64,000 nt of DNA from Sphingobacteriales bacterium (GCA_016718845.1 JADKCK010000016.1:1-64000); one strand, 5' to 3'. Positions 1-10,445 are shown, numbered from the stretch's first letter. The notes: generated from the sequence alone by a model not told the origin. Numbers and translations: made by a program.

Positions 1-31
1 TAATCAACAAATACTATTCGTTGCCTATTTT

Positions 32-1710
32 TTAGTTTTTGATATCGTCTTTTAATGCTTCGAGGGCTTTTAGTGAGACAGGGTTTATGTCGTTAACCAC
101 CTTTACGTAGGCTTCGGCATCCCATAAATAACGAGCCATTAGTGCTTTAAGCAATACTTTAACGGTTGGTAGGGCTTCTTTAAATTTTTCGGGTTCTTTG
201 TTTTCTACCGAGTCGCGTTTGGCGGTTTCGGTAAGTTGTTCAATTAATTGGTCGGATATAGTGTATGTTTGTTTAAACTCTTCGATGTTTGGATATTGGA
301 TAAGCAACAAACTTCGGTTTTTGTTTACGTACTCGAGCATAAACTCGTTGATGATATTTTTGCGATTCATTTCGTTATAAAAACCATAGTTTAGGGTAGT
401 ATCTATGGGTACAAAAATATCGGGCATTACACCGCCGCCGCCATACACCAAACGTTTTTAGCAAGGTACTCTGATTTTAGCAGGTCGGGCATTTCTTTTC
501 TGCTTTTTGCCAGTTAGTTCGCCATCTTCGTAGCGTTTTGATAGGTCTTTTGTGAGTCATCTTTACCGTTGTCTGCAGGGGCGTTGTGCACCTACCGATA
601 GGGGTATAATAATGTGCCACGGTTGGTCAGATCACAGAGCCGTCGGAGGGGAAGGGTCGTTGTGCCAAGCCTTTGCCAAACAAGCGGCGCCGATAGGTGG
701 ACCTCTGTCCCAATCTTGGATAGCTCCGATACAATTTCTGATGCCGATGCCGAGCTTTCGTCAATTAAAACAACTAATCTGCCTTTACGAAAATGCCTTC
801 GCCAACTGATTGGTAATCGGTTCGGGGCGATTTGCGACCTTCGGTGCTCCTAATTAATCTGCCTTCTGGAAAAAACATGCTTAGTTTAAAGAAGCATCCA
901 ATAAGCCGCCACCATTGCCGCAGGTCAAGATAAGGTCTTGCATGTTTTGGGTTTGCAATTTTTCTGTGCCGACCCTACCTCTTCGACAGATTTGCCTGGC
1001 AAACCTATTTTAGCTTAATGTGGCCTACTATAGGGGTAGCCTGCGCTGCCTCAACGCTGTAAGGGGTATTTTATCGCGGATAATTACAAAGTCAGGTAGT
1101 TCTTTTTCGCCCTGCCGAGCCATACTTACCTTTACTTTGGTGTCTTTGGGTCCGCGTAATTTTTTAACTACATCGTCGTTGGTAATTTTTATGCCTGCTA
1201 CATTGTCGCCTTCAATTTTTACGATTTTGTCGCCTGCCATAATGCCTACTTTCTGATGGACCGCCTCCAATGGTATTTAATACTACAATGGTATCTTTTA
1301 TGATATTAAAACTTACGCCAATGCCTTCAAATTACCTACCAATGGTTCGTTTACTTTTTGGTATTCTTCGGCGAATATATTTTTCGAGTGTGGGTCGAGT
1401 TCTTCTAATAAACCCTTTATGGCATCTTCGATGCTTTTTTTAGGATTCTCGCTTCGTCCATGTATTGGTTGTTTCTATACTTGGGGTTTGTTGTAGTTTT
1501 TGCACTGCCATGTGCCAATCGTCGTCGCTGTTTTTATTTGGGAACAAAAAGTAGTGCCACTTGGTATGCCTTACCTATTTTGGGTTGGCTGGGCGTTTGT
1601 TCTTGTTTATCTTTCTTTGTCTTTTGTTTTTTGAGCATTTACTTGTTTGCTCGATGCCATTAGTAAAACAAAACCGCCCACTAATAGGTAATTTTGAGTA
1701 AATCAAACAT
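32..1710 (-). pseudogene. S41 family C-terminal processing peptidase, frameshifted
   Basis: Secreted or periplasmic PDZ-containing serine protease of the tail-specific (CtpA/Prc) family, which trims or degrades envelope proteins. The start at 1710 gives MFDLLKITY followed after a one-base slip by a hydrophobic stretch (LLVGGFVLLMASS), a plausible signal anchor. A PDZ domain is visible at 1270-1028 (VGIMAGDKIVKIEGDNVAGI). The catalytic serine motif reads IDESSASASEIVS at about 775-730. The C-terminal end, VYGGGGVMPDIFVP, is typical of Bacteroidota members. The span of about 560 codons matches the family, so little is missing, but the frame is broken at many points (around 1680, 1270, 1030, 840, 700 and 460). 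It starts 13 bp after the upstream permease stop, so the two probably form an operon. Family assignment is firm. Whether the gene is truly dead or the indels are assembly errors cannot be told here. Confidence 0.85.
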
Positions 1711-1723
1711 TTTTATCGTTAGT

Positions 1724-2975
1724 TTATATGTGTTTAAAATTTTGTCGGATAGCTTCTACGGGGTTCATGCGTGATGCTTGTAATGCGGGGATAAAGCCTG
1801 CAACAGATACCAATTATCACTGAAATAATTATGCCGTACTCGTTTTGCACCAAGACCACCATTTCAGAAGGCATCTACAAGCCTATTACCTACATTAGCT
1901 AAATGATAACAAGCAATGAACCTATAAAACCACCAATGATAGACAATACAATGGCTTGAACAAAAAACTCGAACAAAATAACGCGTCGTTTTTGCTCCCA
2001 ACGATTTTTATGCCAATCATGCCTGTTCGTTCTTTTACCGACACAAACATGATGTTGGCAATGCCAAATCCGCCCACTAACCAAGCGCAAACATGCCAAT
2101 AATGCCACCTGCTACATTTAGTACCACAAAAATGCCATCGAGCGGCGATGTAAGTAAACTTAGTTGGTTAAAGGCGAAGTTATCTTCTTGGGTGGGTCTT
2201 AGTTTACGTTCGGCTCATAATACGCCTGTAATTTCGTCTTTTAGTTGGTCAATACTAACGCCATCTTTGGCTTGTACAAACAGCAAAAGGTCTAAACGTT
2301 TCGCCATCTAAGTTAGTATATCAAGCAAATAATTATAAGGCACTAAGGCTACATCGTCAAATCCATCGCCCAAATACTTTCCTTCGCTTTAGCACCCCTA
2401 CCACGCGCACCATACGCCCCATAAAACACTTGTTTGCCAATAGGGTCGATATTGGAGAACAACTCGGCAGCAACATTATTACCCAGCACAATTACGGGAC
2501 TACCCAACGACGACTCGATGGGGCAAAAAAACGACCATTCGAAAATTCCATATTTAAAATATCGGCAAGTTCGTGCGTAGGAACTGCAATAGGTAAATTA
2601 GATACGTTATTGTTTAAATATTTTAAATCAGCCCCCATCATAATGCCGCGTATGGCTACGTGTTTTGCCGATTGCACTTTTTCTTGTATTTTCTTAAAAT
2701 CTTGATACGAAGGCATAGGGCGTTTCAAAAAAATCCACCATTTTTGGTCGGCTTCTTGTGTCCATGGAAAACGGTCTATAAAAACCACATTATCGCCCAA
2801 ACGGTTGAACGAACTTTTTACGTTTCGCTCAACACTATCTACCATCATTTTACCGAAACCATGCAAAAATACCAATACTTATGCCCAATATAGATAAAAG
2901 GCGCGCAAGCGGTGCTCCTAGTTCTTGTAAGGTAAGTAAAATGCTTGAAATGAATATATTTATATTGGTTAGCAT
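1724..2975 (-). pseudogene. MacB/FtsX-type ABC transporter permease, frameshifted
   Basis: Inner-membrane permease of the MacB/LolC family, which normally works with an ATPase and periplasmic adaptor to export lipoproteins, peptides or drugs. From 2975 the frame reads MLTNINIFISS, then ARLLSILGISIGIFA (first membrane segment). After a slip at about 2865 it continues as the periplasmic MacB-PCD domain (MMVDSVERNVKSSFNRLGDNVVFIDRFPW, given here only as a span at 2850-2760). The end is SRMNPVEAIR followed by QNFKHI, the usual FtsX C-terminus. The length of about 417 codons equals that of intact relatives. At least four frame breaks occur (about 2865, 2490, 2110 and 1900). No ATPase or membrane-fusion gene is adjacent, and the gene downstream is the S41 peptidase. 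Family call is secure; substrate is unknown. Confidence 0.8.
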
Positions 2976-3271
2976 GTTTTTGTTTTGTGAGGGGAGTGCA
3001 ACCGTGAGGAGCGTAAAGAAATTTTGGCTGATGATTTGGGCTTGTCCTCATTTTGTTGTAGTGACGATTAGATTTAGGTTTTAAATCAAAATTAAATCGT
3101 TTTTTAAAATCTGTATCCTCTTGTGCTTGATATATTTGAGGTTATTTTTTATATACGTATTGCATTTTAATTCTTTATCCAAATAAACTATCCAAATTTT
3201 ACCATTTATAGGCTATATACAAGCCCAAACTAATAAATAGCACCCTAAAAAATAATAGTGCAAATTTTAAA

Positions 3272-3279
3272 CAAAGATA
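3272..3279 (-). promoter_or_regulatory. Candidate -7 element for the permease/S41 operon
   Basis: On the minus strand this reads TATCTTTG, matching the Bacteroidota -7 consensus TAnnTTTG. It lies 297 bp upstream of the permease start, inside the 373-bp divergent spacer (2976-3348). No TTTG sits exactly 19 bp upstream, so only the -7 part is supported. The rest of the spacer is AT-rich and shows no ORF. Confidence 0.35.
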
Positions 3280-3313
3280 CAGCACTTTGTGTTACAATTA
3301 GGCATAAAATCAG

Positions 3314-3321
3314 TAATTTTG
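3314..3321 (+). promoter_or_regulatory. Candidate -7 element for queA
   Basis: TAATTTTG fits TAnnTTTG and sits 27 bp upstream of the queA ATG, a sensible leader length. The nearest TTTG (3286-3289) is 24 bp upstream rather than the usual 19. It overlaps the divergent promoter region of the permease operon. Confidence 0.4.
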
Positions 3322-3348
3322 CGCTAAAATTTAGCAAGCCATAAAAAA

Positions 3349-4149
3349 ATGAAATTATCAGACTTTACTTTTGACCTTCCGAAAGACCTTATTGCCGAGT
3401 ATCCTAGCGAAAATCGAGACGAATCTCGATTAATGGTTGTTCATCGAGATACCGGAAAAATTGAACACAAGGTTTTTAAAGACATTACAGGGTATTTTGA
3501 CGATTTTTGTTTGATGGCACTGACGAAGAATTTAGAGCAGTACTCGACAAATTAGGACATCCGCCACTACCTAAATACATTAAACGTCCCGCCGAAGAAT
3601 CGGATAAAGAACGCTACCAAACCGTGTATGCCACCGAAGAAGGAGCCGTTGCCGCACCTACCGCAGGCTTGCACTAGCCGCGAACTTATGAAACGCCTTG
3701 AAATAAAAGGAGCCAACTTTGCCGAAATAACCTTACACGTAGGTTTGGGCACGTTTAGGTCTATTGATGTGGAAGACCTATCGAAACACAAAATGGACGC
3801 CGAGTACTACAGCATACCCGACCAAACCGCCGAAATAGTAAACAAAGCCAAAGCACAAAATAAACGTATTTGCTTCGTAGGTACAACAAGCATGCGAACC
3901 ATCAGATCATCGGTATCGGCTGGCGAAACCCTAAAACCCGGTACCGGCTGGACCAACTTGTTTATCCATCCGCCTTACCACTTTAGTATCGCCAATTGTA
4001 TGATTACTAATTTTCACTTGCCCAAAACAAGTTTAATTATAATGATTAGCGCCTTTGGCGGACAAGAACTTATACAAAAAGCATACAAAGAAGCGATAAA
4101 AGAAAAATACCGTTTTTATAGCTACGGCGATGCTATGCTTATTTTATAA
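3349..4149 (+). pseudogene. queA: tRNA preQ1(34) S-adenosylmethionine ribosyltransferase-isomerase (QueA), internally deleted
   Basis: QueA transfers and isomerises the ribose of S-adenosylmethionine onto preQ1 in tRNA, giving epoxyqueuosine. The N-terminus (MKLSDFTFDLPKDLIAEYP, then ESRLMVVHRDTG) is typical. The C-terminal half carries LHVGLGTFRSIDVEDLSKHK, GTTSMR, TNFHLP and the ending RFYSYGDAMLIL. After GYFDD (near 3505) the sequence jumps, in another frame, to FDGTDEEFRAVLDKLG. Family members have about 80 further residues here, including the NDTKVxPARL motif and its beta domain. A second slip follows APTAGLH near 3675. The total is 801 bp against about 1050 bp expected. This copy cannot encode a normal enzyme as written. 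The gap may be a real deletion or a collapsed assembly. Confidence 0.85.
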
Positions 4150-4293
4150 GTAACAACTTTTTGCCCAAGATGTTGATAACCAAAGCCATTTTGTTAGCCA
4201 TAGCTAACAAATAGCTAGCATTTTGCCCAATAAACCAACCAATTGCGTAATTAGGTAAAATACAAAAAAAGGTGAAATTAAAGTTTTTACTAT

Positions 4294-4326
4294 AAAAGGT
4301 GCTATTGATAAAATAGCACCTTTTAT
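4294..4326 (+). terminator. Hairpin terminator after queA
   Basis: Arms AAAAGGTGCTATT and AATAGCACCTTTT, separated by a few bases and followed by T-rich sequence. It lies 145 bp beyond the queA stop. Confidence 0.6.
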
Positions 4327-4334
4327 TAAATTGA

Positions 4335-4523
4335 TTGACAATCAATAACTCGTATAACCAAGTAATACAACTGCGCCCCGATGCCAACGCCTATTATTAT
4401 CAAGGTATAGCTTATCTTAACAACAATCAACCCGAAAAAGCTAGAGCTAATTTTTTGAAAGCATTACAATTAAACCCCAAACTGTCCGAAGCACAACAGT
4501 ATCTGGACAAAATGGGCAATTAA
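4335..4523 (+). CDS. TPR-repeat protein fragment
   Basis: About 60 residues with one clear tetratricopeptide pair: YNQVIQLRPDANAYYYQGIA, then a second helix pair ending ALQLNPKLSEAQQYLDKMG. TPRs mediate protein-protein contacts; no function can be assigned. The only start in frame is a TTG at 4335, and the hairpin terminator at 4294-4326 lies just before it. This looks like the 3' remnant of a longer TPR gene whose 5' part has been lost, or a very small TPR protein. It is followed by its own terminator. Confidence 0.5.
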   Translation: MTINNSYNQVIQLRPDANAYYYQGIAYLNNNQPEKARANFLKALQLNPKLSEAQQYLDKMGN

Positions 4524-4560
4524 ACAAAATGCTTACTTTTTGCTTTGTATTTGTAACATA

Positions 4561-4606
4561 AAAAGCGATTTACTTGTACTATTAGCAGGTAAATCGCCTT
4601 TTTTTA
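4561..4606 (+). terminator. Hairpin terminator after the TPR ORF
   Basis: AAAAGCGATTTAC pairs with GTAAATCGCCTTTT around a 15-base loop and is followed by a T run. Confidence 0.65.
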
Positions 4607-4635
4607 CAATAATATGGGCTAAAACAAAAAAAAAG

Positions 4636-4666
4636 TTTGTCAAACCAACAAATTGAACTAAATTTG
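4636..4666 (+). promoter_or_regulatory. Bacteroidota-type promoter upstream of the ABC permease
   Basis: TTTG at 4636-4639, then exactly 19 bases, then TAAATTTG at 4659-4666. This is a full match to the TTTG-N19-TAnnTTTG consensus of the Bacteroidota housekeeping sigma factor. It would give a leader of about 215 nt before the permease ATG at 4887. The rest of 4667-4886 shows nothing recognisable. Confidence 0.6.
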
Positions 4667-4886
4667 CCTATCCAAGTTTGCAATAACATTTTTAGGTTTA
4701 ACAAGCTAGTACTATCAAATCGTTACAATAGCTTTTAAATGTTTATTTGGATTAAAATAATGCAAAATATTACCTAGATAGGTGTTACCGCTCCCCACTC
4801 AATACCTATAATTAGTTATACGAACAATTAACCGAAGAAGTATCTAAAATAGAAACTTTGTAGCACATACCACACTACTGTAAAAT

Positions 4887-6316
4887 ATGTTTAAATACAT
4901 TTTAAAAAGGATATTGATATTTATCCCAACTTTCATCATCATATCGCTAATTGCTTTTTCGTTGAGCAAATTAGCTTCATGACCCCGTTGAACTTATCAC
5001 AAAGGCGGTGGTGGGAAGCAAAACAGCGGTCAGTTGTCCGACAAAATGGCGGGCGAATTAGCTTATCAACAAACCGCCGAACGCTTGGGGCTTAACCTGC
5101 CTACATTTTATTTTGGCTTAAAAACCAAATCTACCCCCGACACCCTCTACAAAATAATAAAACAAGAAGAACGCACCACCCTTGAGCAATTGATTGGGCA
5201 GTATGGCAATTGGCAACAAATTTCGGGCTATTACCTGTCGCTAAAACAGCTCGAAACTAGCGTATTGGCAATGCCAAACGATAGCAGTTTGCTGCCACAA
5301 AAACGAAAAGTGCGCAACAAAATACGCGATTTATATATTAGCTCGCAAGCGGGTAAAATAAACAATCAACTAAAACTAATTGCCGCCGACATACAAGCCG
5401 ATAGCACGCTACAAGCTACCGTTGGCACGCAACTAAAAACCCTTGAAAACAATTATAAACAAATGGTAGATGGGGCTACGCCAGCGCAAAACTATGTACC
5501 GTCGGTGGCTTGGTATGGCACAAAAAACCAGTATCACCGCTGGATAAGCGGCTTTTTAAAGGGCGATTTTGGCATTTCGTACCTCGACAACCGCCCCGTT
5601 GCCAGCAAAATATGGGACGCACTGCGTTGGACATTAACCATTAACCTAATATCGTTGTTGGTAAGCTATATTTTGGCAATATTTTTGGGCGTTTGGTCGG
5701 CAGTGCGCAAAGGTACAAAAGCCGACCAAATTGTAACAACCGCATTATTTGTGTTGTACTCGCTGCCTTCGTTTTGGATAGGTACCATGCTTATCGTGTT
5801 TTTTACCTCGCCCGAGTATGGCATGAACTTGTTTCCGCCAGGGCAAGTTACCTCTTTGCCCATAGATGCACCATTTTGGCAGCGTTTTGTAGATATTGGG
5901 TATCATTTAACATTACCCATTATTTGCATTTCGTATGGTTCGTTGGCGTTTATCTCGCGACAGATGCGGGGCGGTATGTTAAGCATTTTGCAGCAAGATT
6001 ACATACGCACGGCGCGTGCCAAAGGCTTGTCCGAAAAACAAGTTATTTGGCGCCATGCCTTCCGCAATTCGTTGTTTCCTATCATCACCCTTTTTGCCTC
6101 TATTTTTCCGGCAACTATTGCAGGGTCTATCGTTATCGAGGTTATTTACAGCATTCCGGGCATGGGCATGTTGTCGTTAGGGGCAATTAACGCCCGCGAC
6201 TGGCCGTGGTGTTTACCGTTTTGTTGTTAGCTGCCATTTTAACCATGTTGGGTAACTTAGTTGCCGATTTGTTGTATGCCTTCGTCGACCCGCGTGTGTC
6301 GTTTGATAAGAAATAG
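4887..6316 (+). CDS. Dipeptide/oligopeptide ABC transporter permease (DppB/OppB-like), two frameshifts
   Basis: Inner-membrane permease for peptide or related uptake. The start at 4887 gives MFKYILKRILIFIPTFIIIS, the usual DppB first membrane helix. A slip at about 4980 leads into a long hydrophilic insert (about residues 35-215, with AYQQTAERLGLNLPTFYFGL) that is larger than in proteobacterial DppB; long inserts at this point occur in Bacteroidota members. The binding-protein-dependent transport domain follows, with helices from 5640 and the EAA loop as RTARAKGLSEKQVIWRHAFR near 6010. A second slip at about 6200 separates INARDWP from VVFTVLLLAAILTMLGNLVA, and the protein ends FVDPRVSFDKK at 6316. 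No partner permease, ATPase or binding protein is adjacent. The reading frame is otherwise complete, so assembly indels are likely. Confidence 0.8.
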
Positions 6317-6468
6317 CACACCATCAACTACAATAACTCATTAGGTGGTGATTGTAGATGAATGGTAATCGTTAATTAACTGTTTCAATGCCCATTTTTA
6401 TTTGCTAACAAAGTGCCTATTTAACCTATTTCGCGTCTACAATCATCTAACCATACAATACCAACATT

Positions 6469-6720
6469 ATGTTATTTGCTATTCCACTCGTTGTTTTATT
6501 GGTTTTAGCCATATTTATTTTTGTAAAAAAAGAAGGATTAAAAAATCCGGAACTGAAAAAAAAGTTGTTGATACTCGGCTTTGTTTGTGCTTTATTAGCC
6601 ATGTTTAGTTTATTAGCAGCCTTTTATATATCGCACGATTATACCTATTTGCTCAAAATGGCACTTCCTGCTTTGCTTTTGGTCAATATCTATAGCCAAT
6701 TAAATGCCTCAAAATTATAA
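6469..6720 (+). CDS. Small predicted membrane protein
   Basis: 83 residues with three hydrophobic stretches: about 2-20 (LFAIPLVVLLVLAIFIFV), 33-53 and 62-78. A basic loop (KKEGLKNPELKKK) follows the first. This pattern fits a small inner-membrane protein. No family is recognised. It lies alone between the permease gene and a terminator at 6937, so it is probably a single-gene unit. Confidence 0.55.
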   Translation: MLFAIPLVVLLVLAIFIFVKKEGLKNPELKKKLLILGFVCALLAMFSLLAAFYISHDYTYLLKMALPALLLVNIYSQLNASKL

Positions 6721-6936
6721 ATACATTGTTTTTTATGATGTATGATTTGTATATTTGTATTAATTGTGTGGATTTTGTTTGATGTTTTTTGATATACTTT
6801 TGAGTTTTTAACCTTTTTGTGCAAAGGCAATATTTTTTCAGAACTATTCAGCAAAAAATCCTGAAATTCTTTACTGCAACAAGATTGCCAAAAAGGGCTA
6901 TAACACTAGATATTGAATGTGGTTATTTTTATATAT

Positions 6937-6984
6937 AAAAAATCGATTACCTGCAACACTAAGTTGTAAGTAATCGATTTTTGT
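6937..6984 (+). terminator. Hairpin terminator between small membrane gene and lysS
   Basis: AAAAATCGATTAC pairs with GTAATCGATTTTT around an 18-base loop. It has U/A runs on both sides, so it could end transcripts from either direction, including lysS. The remainder of the 6721-7078 gap is AT-rich and shows no gene. Confidence 0.6.
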
Positions 6985-7078
6985 ATGTTGGATAAATGTG
7001 GTAGCCTAGGTTATTGGTTAGGCTAGTAAAATGTTTGCACCCCCGAAACGCGGATTTTTTTTGAGGGTGTACACTATA

Positions 7079-8611
7079 TTAGTCCATTTTTTCGGGTTTC
7101 ATTTGCGGAAAAAACAACAACTCTTGTATAGATACTTGGTTAGTTAGCAACATAGCTAAACGGTCGATACCAAAACCAATACCCGATGTAGGTGGCATAC
7201 CATACTCTAACGAGCGCAAAAAGTCCTCGTCTAGTACCATAGCTTCTTCGTCACCACGGGCAGCAAGGCGCAATTGTTCTTCAAAACGCTCGCGTTGGTC
7301 AATCGGGTCGTTTAGCTCCGAGTAAGCATTTGCCACTTCTTTGCAGTTAATAAACAACTCAAAACGCTCAACTAAACCCGGTTTGCTGCGGTGTTTTTTG
7401 CACAAAGGCGACATTTCTATCGGGTAATCGATAATAAAGGTAGGTTGGATAAGATTTTGCTCTACTTTTGCCCCAAAAATTTCATCAATTAATTTGCCGC
7501 GCCCCATGGTGTTGTCAATATGCACATGTAGTTGGTGGCACACTTGGCGTATTTGCTGCTCGTCCATCTCCGAAATATCAATACCTGTATATTTTTCGAT
7601 AGCTTCGTACATTGTTAGGCGTGTGTAGGTGCTGGCAAAGTCTATTTGGTGGTTACCTACCTCAATAACAGCCGCTCCACAAACCTCTTGCACCACCGTC
7701 GAAAGCATTTTTTCGGTCATATCCATCATCCAAAAATAATCTTTGTAGGCAACATATAGCTCCAAGGCGGTAAATTCGGGGTTATGTGTTCTATCCATGC
7801 CCTCGTTTCTAAACATTTTACCCATTTCGTATACGCCATCAAAGCCACCAACAATTAGTCGTTTTAGGTATAACTCGTTGGCAATGCGCAAATAAAGTGG
7901 CATATCAAGGGTGTTGTGGTGTGTTTTAAACGGGCGCGCCGCCGCACCACCGTGTATGGGTTGCAAGACGGGCGTTTCCACCTCTATCCAACCTTGAGCA
8001 TTAAAAAAGTTGCGGATAGATTGCATCATTTTAAAACGACGCATAAACAACGGTTTCACAAAATCGTTCACTGCCAAATCAACGTAGCGCATACGATAGC
8101 GCTGTTCGGGGTCTAAAAACTCATCGTGTTTATTGCCTTCGGCATCGGTTTTTACAATAGGTAGCGGGCTTAGTGCTTTGCTCAATAGCTGCAACGATTT
8201 TACATGTATCGAAATTTCGCCTACTTTGGTTTTAAATTTATAACCTGTAATGCCAATATAATCGCCAATGTCGAGCAATTTTTTGAAAAACGTTTTGTAG
8301 TAATTTTTGTCGACATCATCGGCGGGGCAAATTTCGTCGCGCTGTATATATAATTGTATACGCCCCGATGAATCTTGCAACTCGGCAAAAGCAGCTTTGC
8401 CCATATCGCGCACCATCATTAATCGCCCGGCAAGGCTTACTGTTTCTTCGCGATACTGCTCGATTTGTGCATGGTCGAAATCGGTTTTTATGTCGCTTGA
8501 TAAATGGGTAACATTATACAAAGCTGCCGGATACGGCTCGATGCCCATCTCGCGAATTTGGGCTAATTTGTGGCGTCTGTTTATTTCTTGTTCGCTTAGT
8601 TCTCTGCTCAT
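7079..8611 (-). CDS. lysS: Lysyl-tRNA synthetase, class II
   Basis: Cytoplasmic enzyme that charges tRNA-Lys with lysine using ATP. The 510 residues match the full class II LysRS length. An N-terminal OB-fold anticodon-binding domain (about 55-160, including VSLAGRLMMVRDMGKAAFAE) is followed by the class II catalytic core. Motif 2 is FRNEGMDRTHNPEFTALE at about residue 265 and motif 3 is GIGFGIDRLAMLL at about 475. The MSRELSEQEINRRHKLAQIR start is typical of Bacteroidota LysS. The frame is intact, which shows that sequence quality here is good. Monocistronic, with the terminator at 6937-6984 downstream. Confidence 0.97.
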   Translation of the reverse strand: MSRELSEQEINRRHKLAQIREMGIEPYPAALYNVTHLSSDIKTDFDHAQIEQYREETVSLAGRLMMVRDMGKAAFAELQDSSGRIQLYIQRDEICPADDVDKNYYKTFFKKLLDIGDYIGITGYKFKTKVGEISIHVKSLQLLSKALSPLPIVKTDAEGNKHDEFLDPEQRYRMRYVDLAVNDFVKPLFMRRFKMMQSIRNFFNAQGWIEVETPVLQPIHGGAAARPFKTHHNTLDMPLYLRIANELYLKRLIVGGFDGVYEMGKMFRNEGMDRTHNPEFTALELYVAYKDYFWMMDMTEKMLSTVVQEVCGAAVIEVGNHQIDFASTYTRLTMYEAIEKYTGIDISEMDEQQIRQVCHQLHVHIDNTMGRGKLIDEIFGAKVEQNLIQPTFIIDYPIEMSPLCKKHRSKPGLVERFELFINCKEVANAYSELNDPIDQRERFEEQLRLAARGDEEAMVLDEDFLRSLEYGMPPTSGIGFGIDRLAMLLTNQVSIQELLFFPQMKPEKMD

Positions 8612-8802
8612 AAAATTTTGCGTAAATTATTTTTTTGTGGATATGCAGTATGCCAATAAGGTATCGCTATTAAAAACCAAATCAATCTAAAATTAACCTT
8701 CATGTATCACCATAAGACAGATAAATAATCCATCTTAATCTGTGTCTAAAATAAATACACTAAAATAGGACTCTGGGTAGCATAAGTACATAATTTAGGG
8801 CG

Positions 8803-8810
8803 CAAATTTA
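8803..8810 (-). promoter_or_regulatory. Candidate -7 element for lysS
   Basis: TAAATTTG on the minus strand fits TAnnTTTG and lies about 190 bp upstream of lysS. No TTTG is found 19 bp further up. The rest of the 320-bp spacer between lysS and the symporter gene (8612-8931) is AT-rich, with no ORF or strong hairpin. Confidence 0.35.
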
Positions 8811-8931
8811 CGGATAATAAACCAAAATTTTGCCTAAAAAGTTCCATTTTGCACAAAAAGTAGCGCCATAAGCCAATTATTTCGTACTTTTACCCCTTTG
8901 TGTCGTATGGTGCTTTTCAAACAGCAAAACA

Positions 8932-10404
8932 ATGAGTCCTTTTTTGATTATTAGTGTGATGATAGCCTACTTTGGGCTGTTGTTTATAGTAGCTATGCTT
9001 ACAAGCGGCGACTCGAGCAACGAAACCTTTTTTGTGGGCAAAAAGCAGTCGCCATGGTATTTGGTGGCTTTTGGTATGATAGGGGCATCGCTATCGGGTG
9101 TCACTTTTGTGTCTATACCGGGTGCTGTAGGCAACTTTAATAGTGTAAATGGCTACTTTTCGTATATGCAACTGGCATCAGGCTATATTTTTGGTTATGC
9201 AGTGGTGGCTACGGTACTAATGCCGCTGTATTATAGGCTTAACTTAACATCTATTTACGCCTATTTGTTGCAGCGATTTGGCTTTTGGTCGCACAAAACA
9301 GGTGCTTTTTTCTTTATTCTGTCGCGCACTATTGGGGCATCGTTTAGGCTGTTTTTGGCAATAACGGTGTTGCAAATATTTGTGTTCGATGCTTTACACC
9401 TGCATTTTGTGCTTAATGCCTTGTTTACGGTACTGCTTATTTGGGCTTTTACTACGCGTGGCGGTGTGCGCACCTTAGTTTTTACCGATGCCCTACAAAC
9501 AACCTTTTTAATAGGTGGCTTGTTAATGGTTATCTACACTATTGCACAATCGTTGGGCGTTGGTTTGGGTGGTTTGGTGCAAACTATTACCAATAGCGAG
9601 TACAGCAAAGTAATTTTTACCAACCCGCTCGAAGCTCGTTTTTGGGCAAAACAATTTTTTGGGGGCATGTTTATTGCCATTGCCATGACAGGCTTAGACC
9701 AAGACCTGATGCAAAAAAATATAAGCTGTAAAAACATTGGCGAAGCACAAAAAAACATGTTTACATTTAGTGGTATCTTGTTTTTTGTTAACCTATTATT
9801 TGTTAGTTTGGGGGCATTGTTGTATCTTTATGCTAACGCAAAAGGCATTGCTATACCTGCAAAAACCGACCACTTATTCCCGACCTTAGCCCTAAATTAT
9901 TTTCCGCCCTTGGCATCGTTGTTGTTTTTGTTGGGCATATTGTCGGCAACACACGCCAGTGCCGATGCTGCACTTACATCGCTAACTACTTCGTTTTGTG
10001 TCGATTTTTTAGGATTCGAGAAGATTGACCAAAGCCAAACATCGAAACAACTAAAACGCACTCGTCATTTGGTGCATATTGGTTTTTCGGTACTGCTGTT
10101 TGCTATGATACTGCTTTTTAAATACGTTTTGCAAGAAGATGTAGTAAGTACCCTGTTTAAGGTAGCTACTTTTACGTATGGTCCTTTGTTGGGTTTGTAT
10201 GCCTTTGGTTTGTTTGTGCCCAAGCGCCAATTGCGCGACACACTAACCCCATTGGCTTGTGTAGCATCGCCTGTAATTTGCTATGTGCTAAACGCCAATG
10301 CCAAAACTTGGTTTGGCGGATACGAGTTTGGCAACGAAATGCTTATCTTAAACGGATTTTTAACTTTTGTGGGTTTATGGGCGATATCATATCGACAAAA
10401 ATAA
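8932..10404 (+). CDS. Sodium:solute symporter (SSS/SSF family)
   Basis: Inner-membrane Na+-coupled importer. 490 residues with about 13 hydrophobic segments. The family signature begins near residue 30: FFVGKKQSPWYLVAFGMIGA, then SLSGVTFVSIPG, matching the unwound first core helix of SSF proteins. Further conserved features are RTIGASFRLFLAI and AMTGLDQDLMQKN. These fit Bacteroidota SSF proteins annotated for sugars or carboxylates, but the substrate cannot be read from sequence. The following LOG-family gene begins 41 bp later and could be cotranscribed. Confidence 0.9.
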   Translation: MSPFLIISVMIAYFGLLFIVAMLTSGDSSNETFFVGKKQSPWYLVAFGMIGASLSGVTFVSIPGAVGNFNSVNGYFSYMQLASGYIFGYAVVATVLMPLYYRLNLTSIYAYLLQRFGFWSHKTGAFFFILSRTIGASFRLFLAITVLQIFVFDALHLHFVLNALFTVLLIWAFTTRGGVRTLVFTDALQTTFLIGGLLMVIYTIAQSLGVGLGGLVQTITNSEYSKVIFTNPLEARFWAKQFFGGMFIAIAMTGLDQDLMQKNISCKNIGEAQKNMFTFSGILFFVNLLFVSLGALLYLYANAKGIAIPAKTDHLFPTLALNYFPPLASLLFLLGILSATHASADAALTSLTTSFCVDFLGFEKIDQSQTSKQLKRTRHLVHIGFSVLLFAMILLFKYVLQEDVVSTLFKVATFTYGPLLGLYAFGLFVPKRQLRDTLTPLACVASPVICYVLNANAKTWFGGYEFGNEMLILNGFLTFVGLWAISYRQK

Positions 10405-10445
10405 TTTCTTTAAAAATAATTTAATTTAAATAAAAATCAAAAAAA

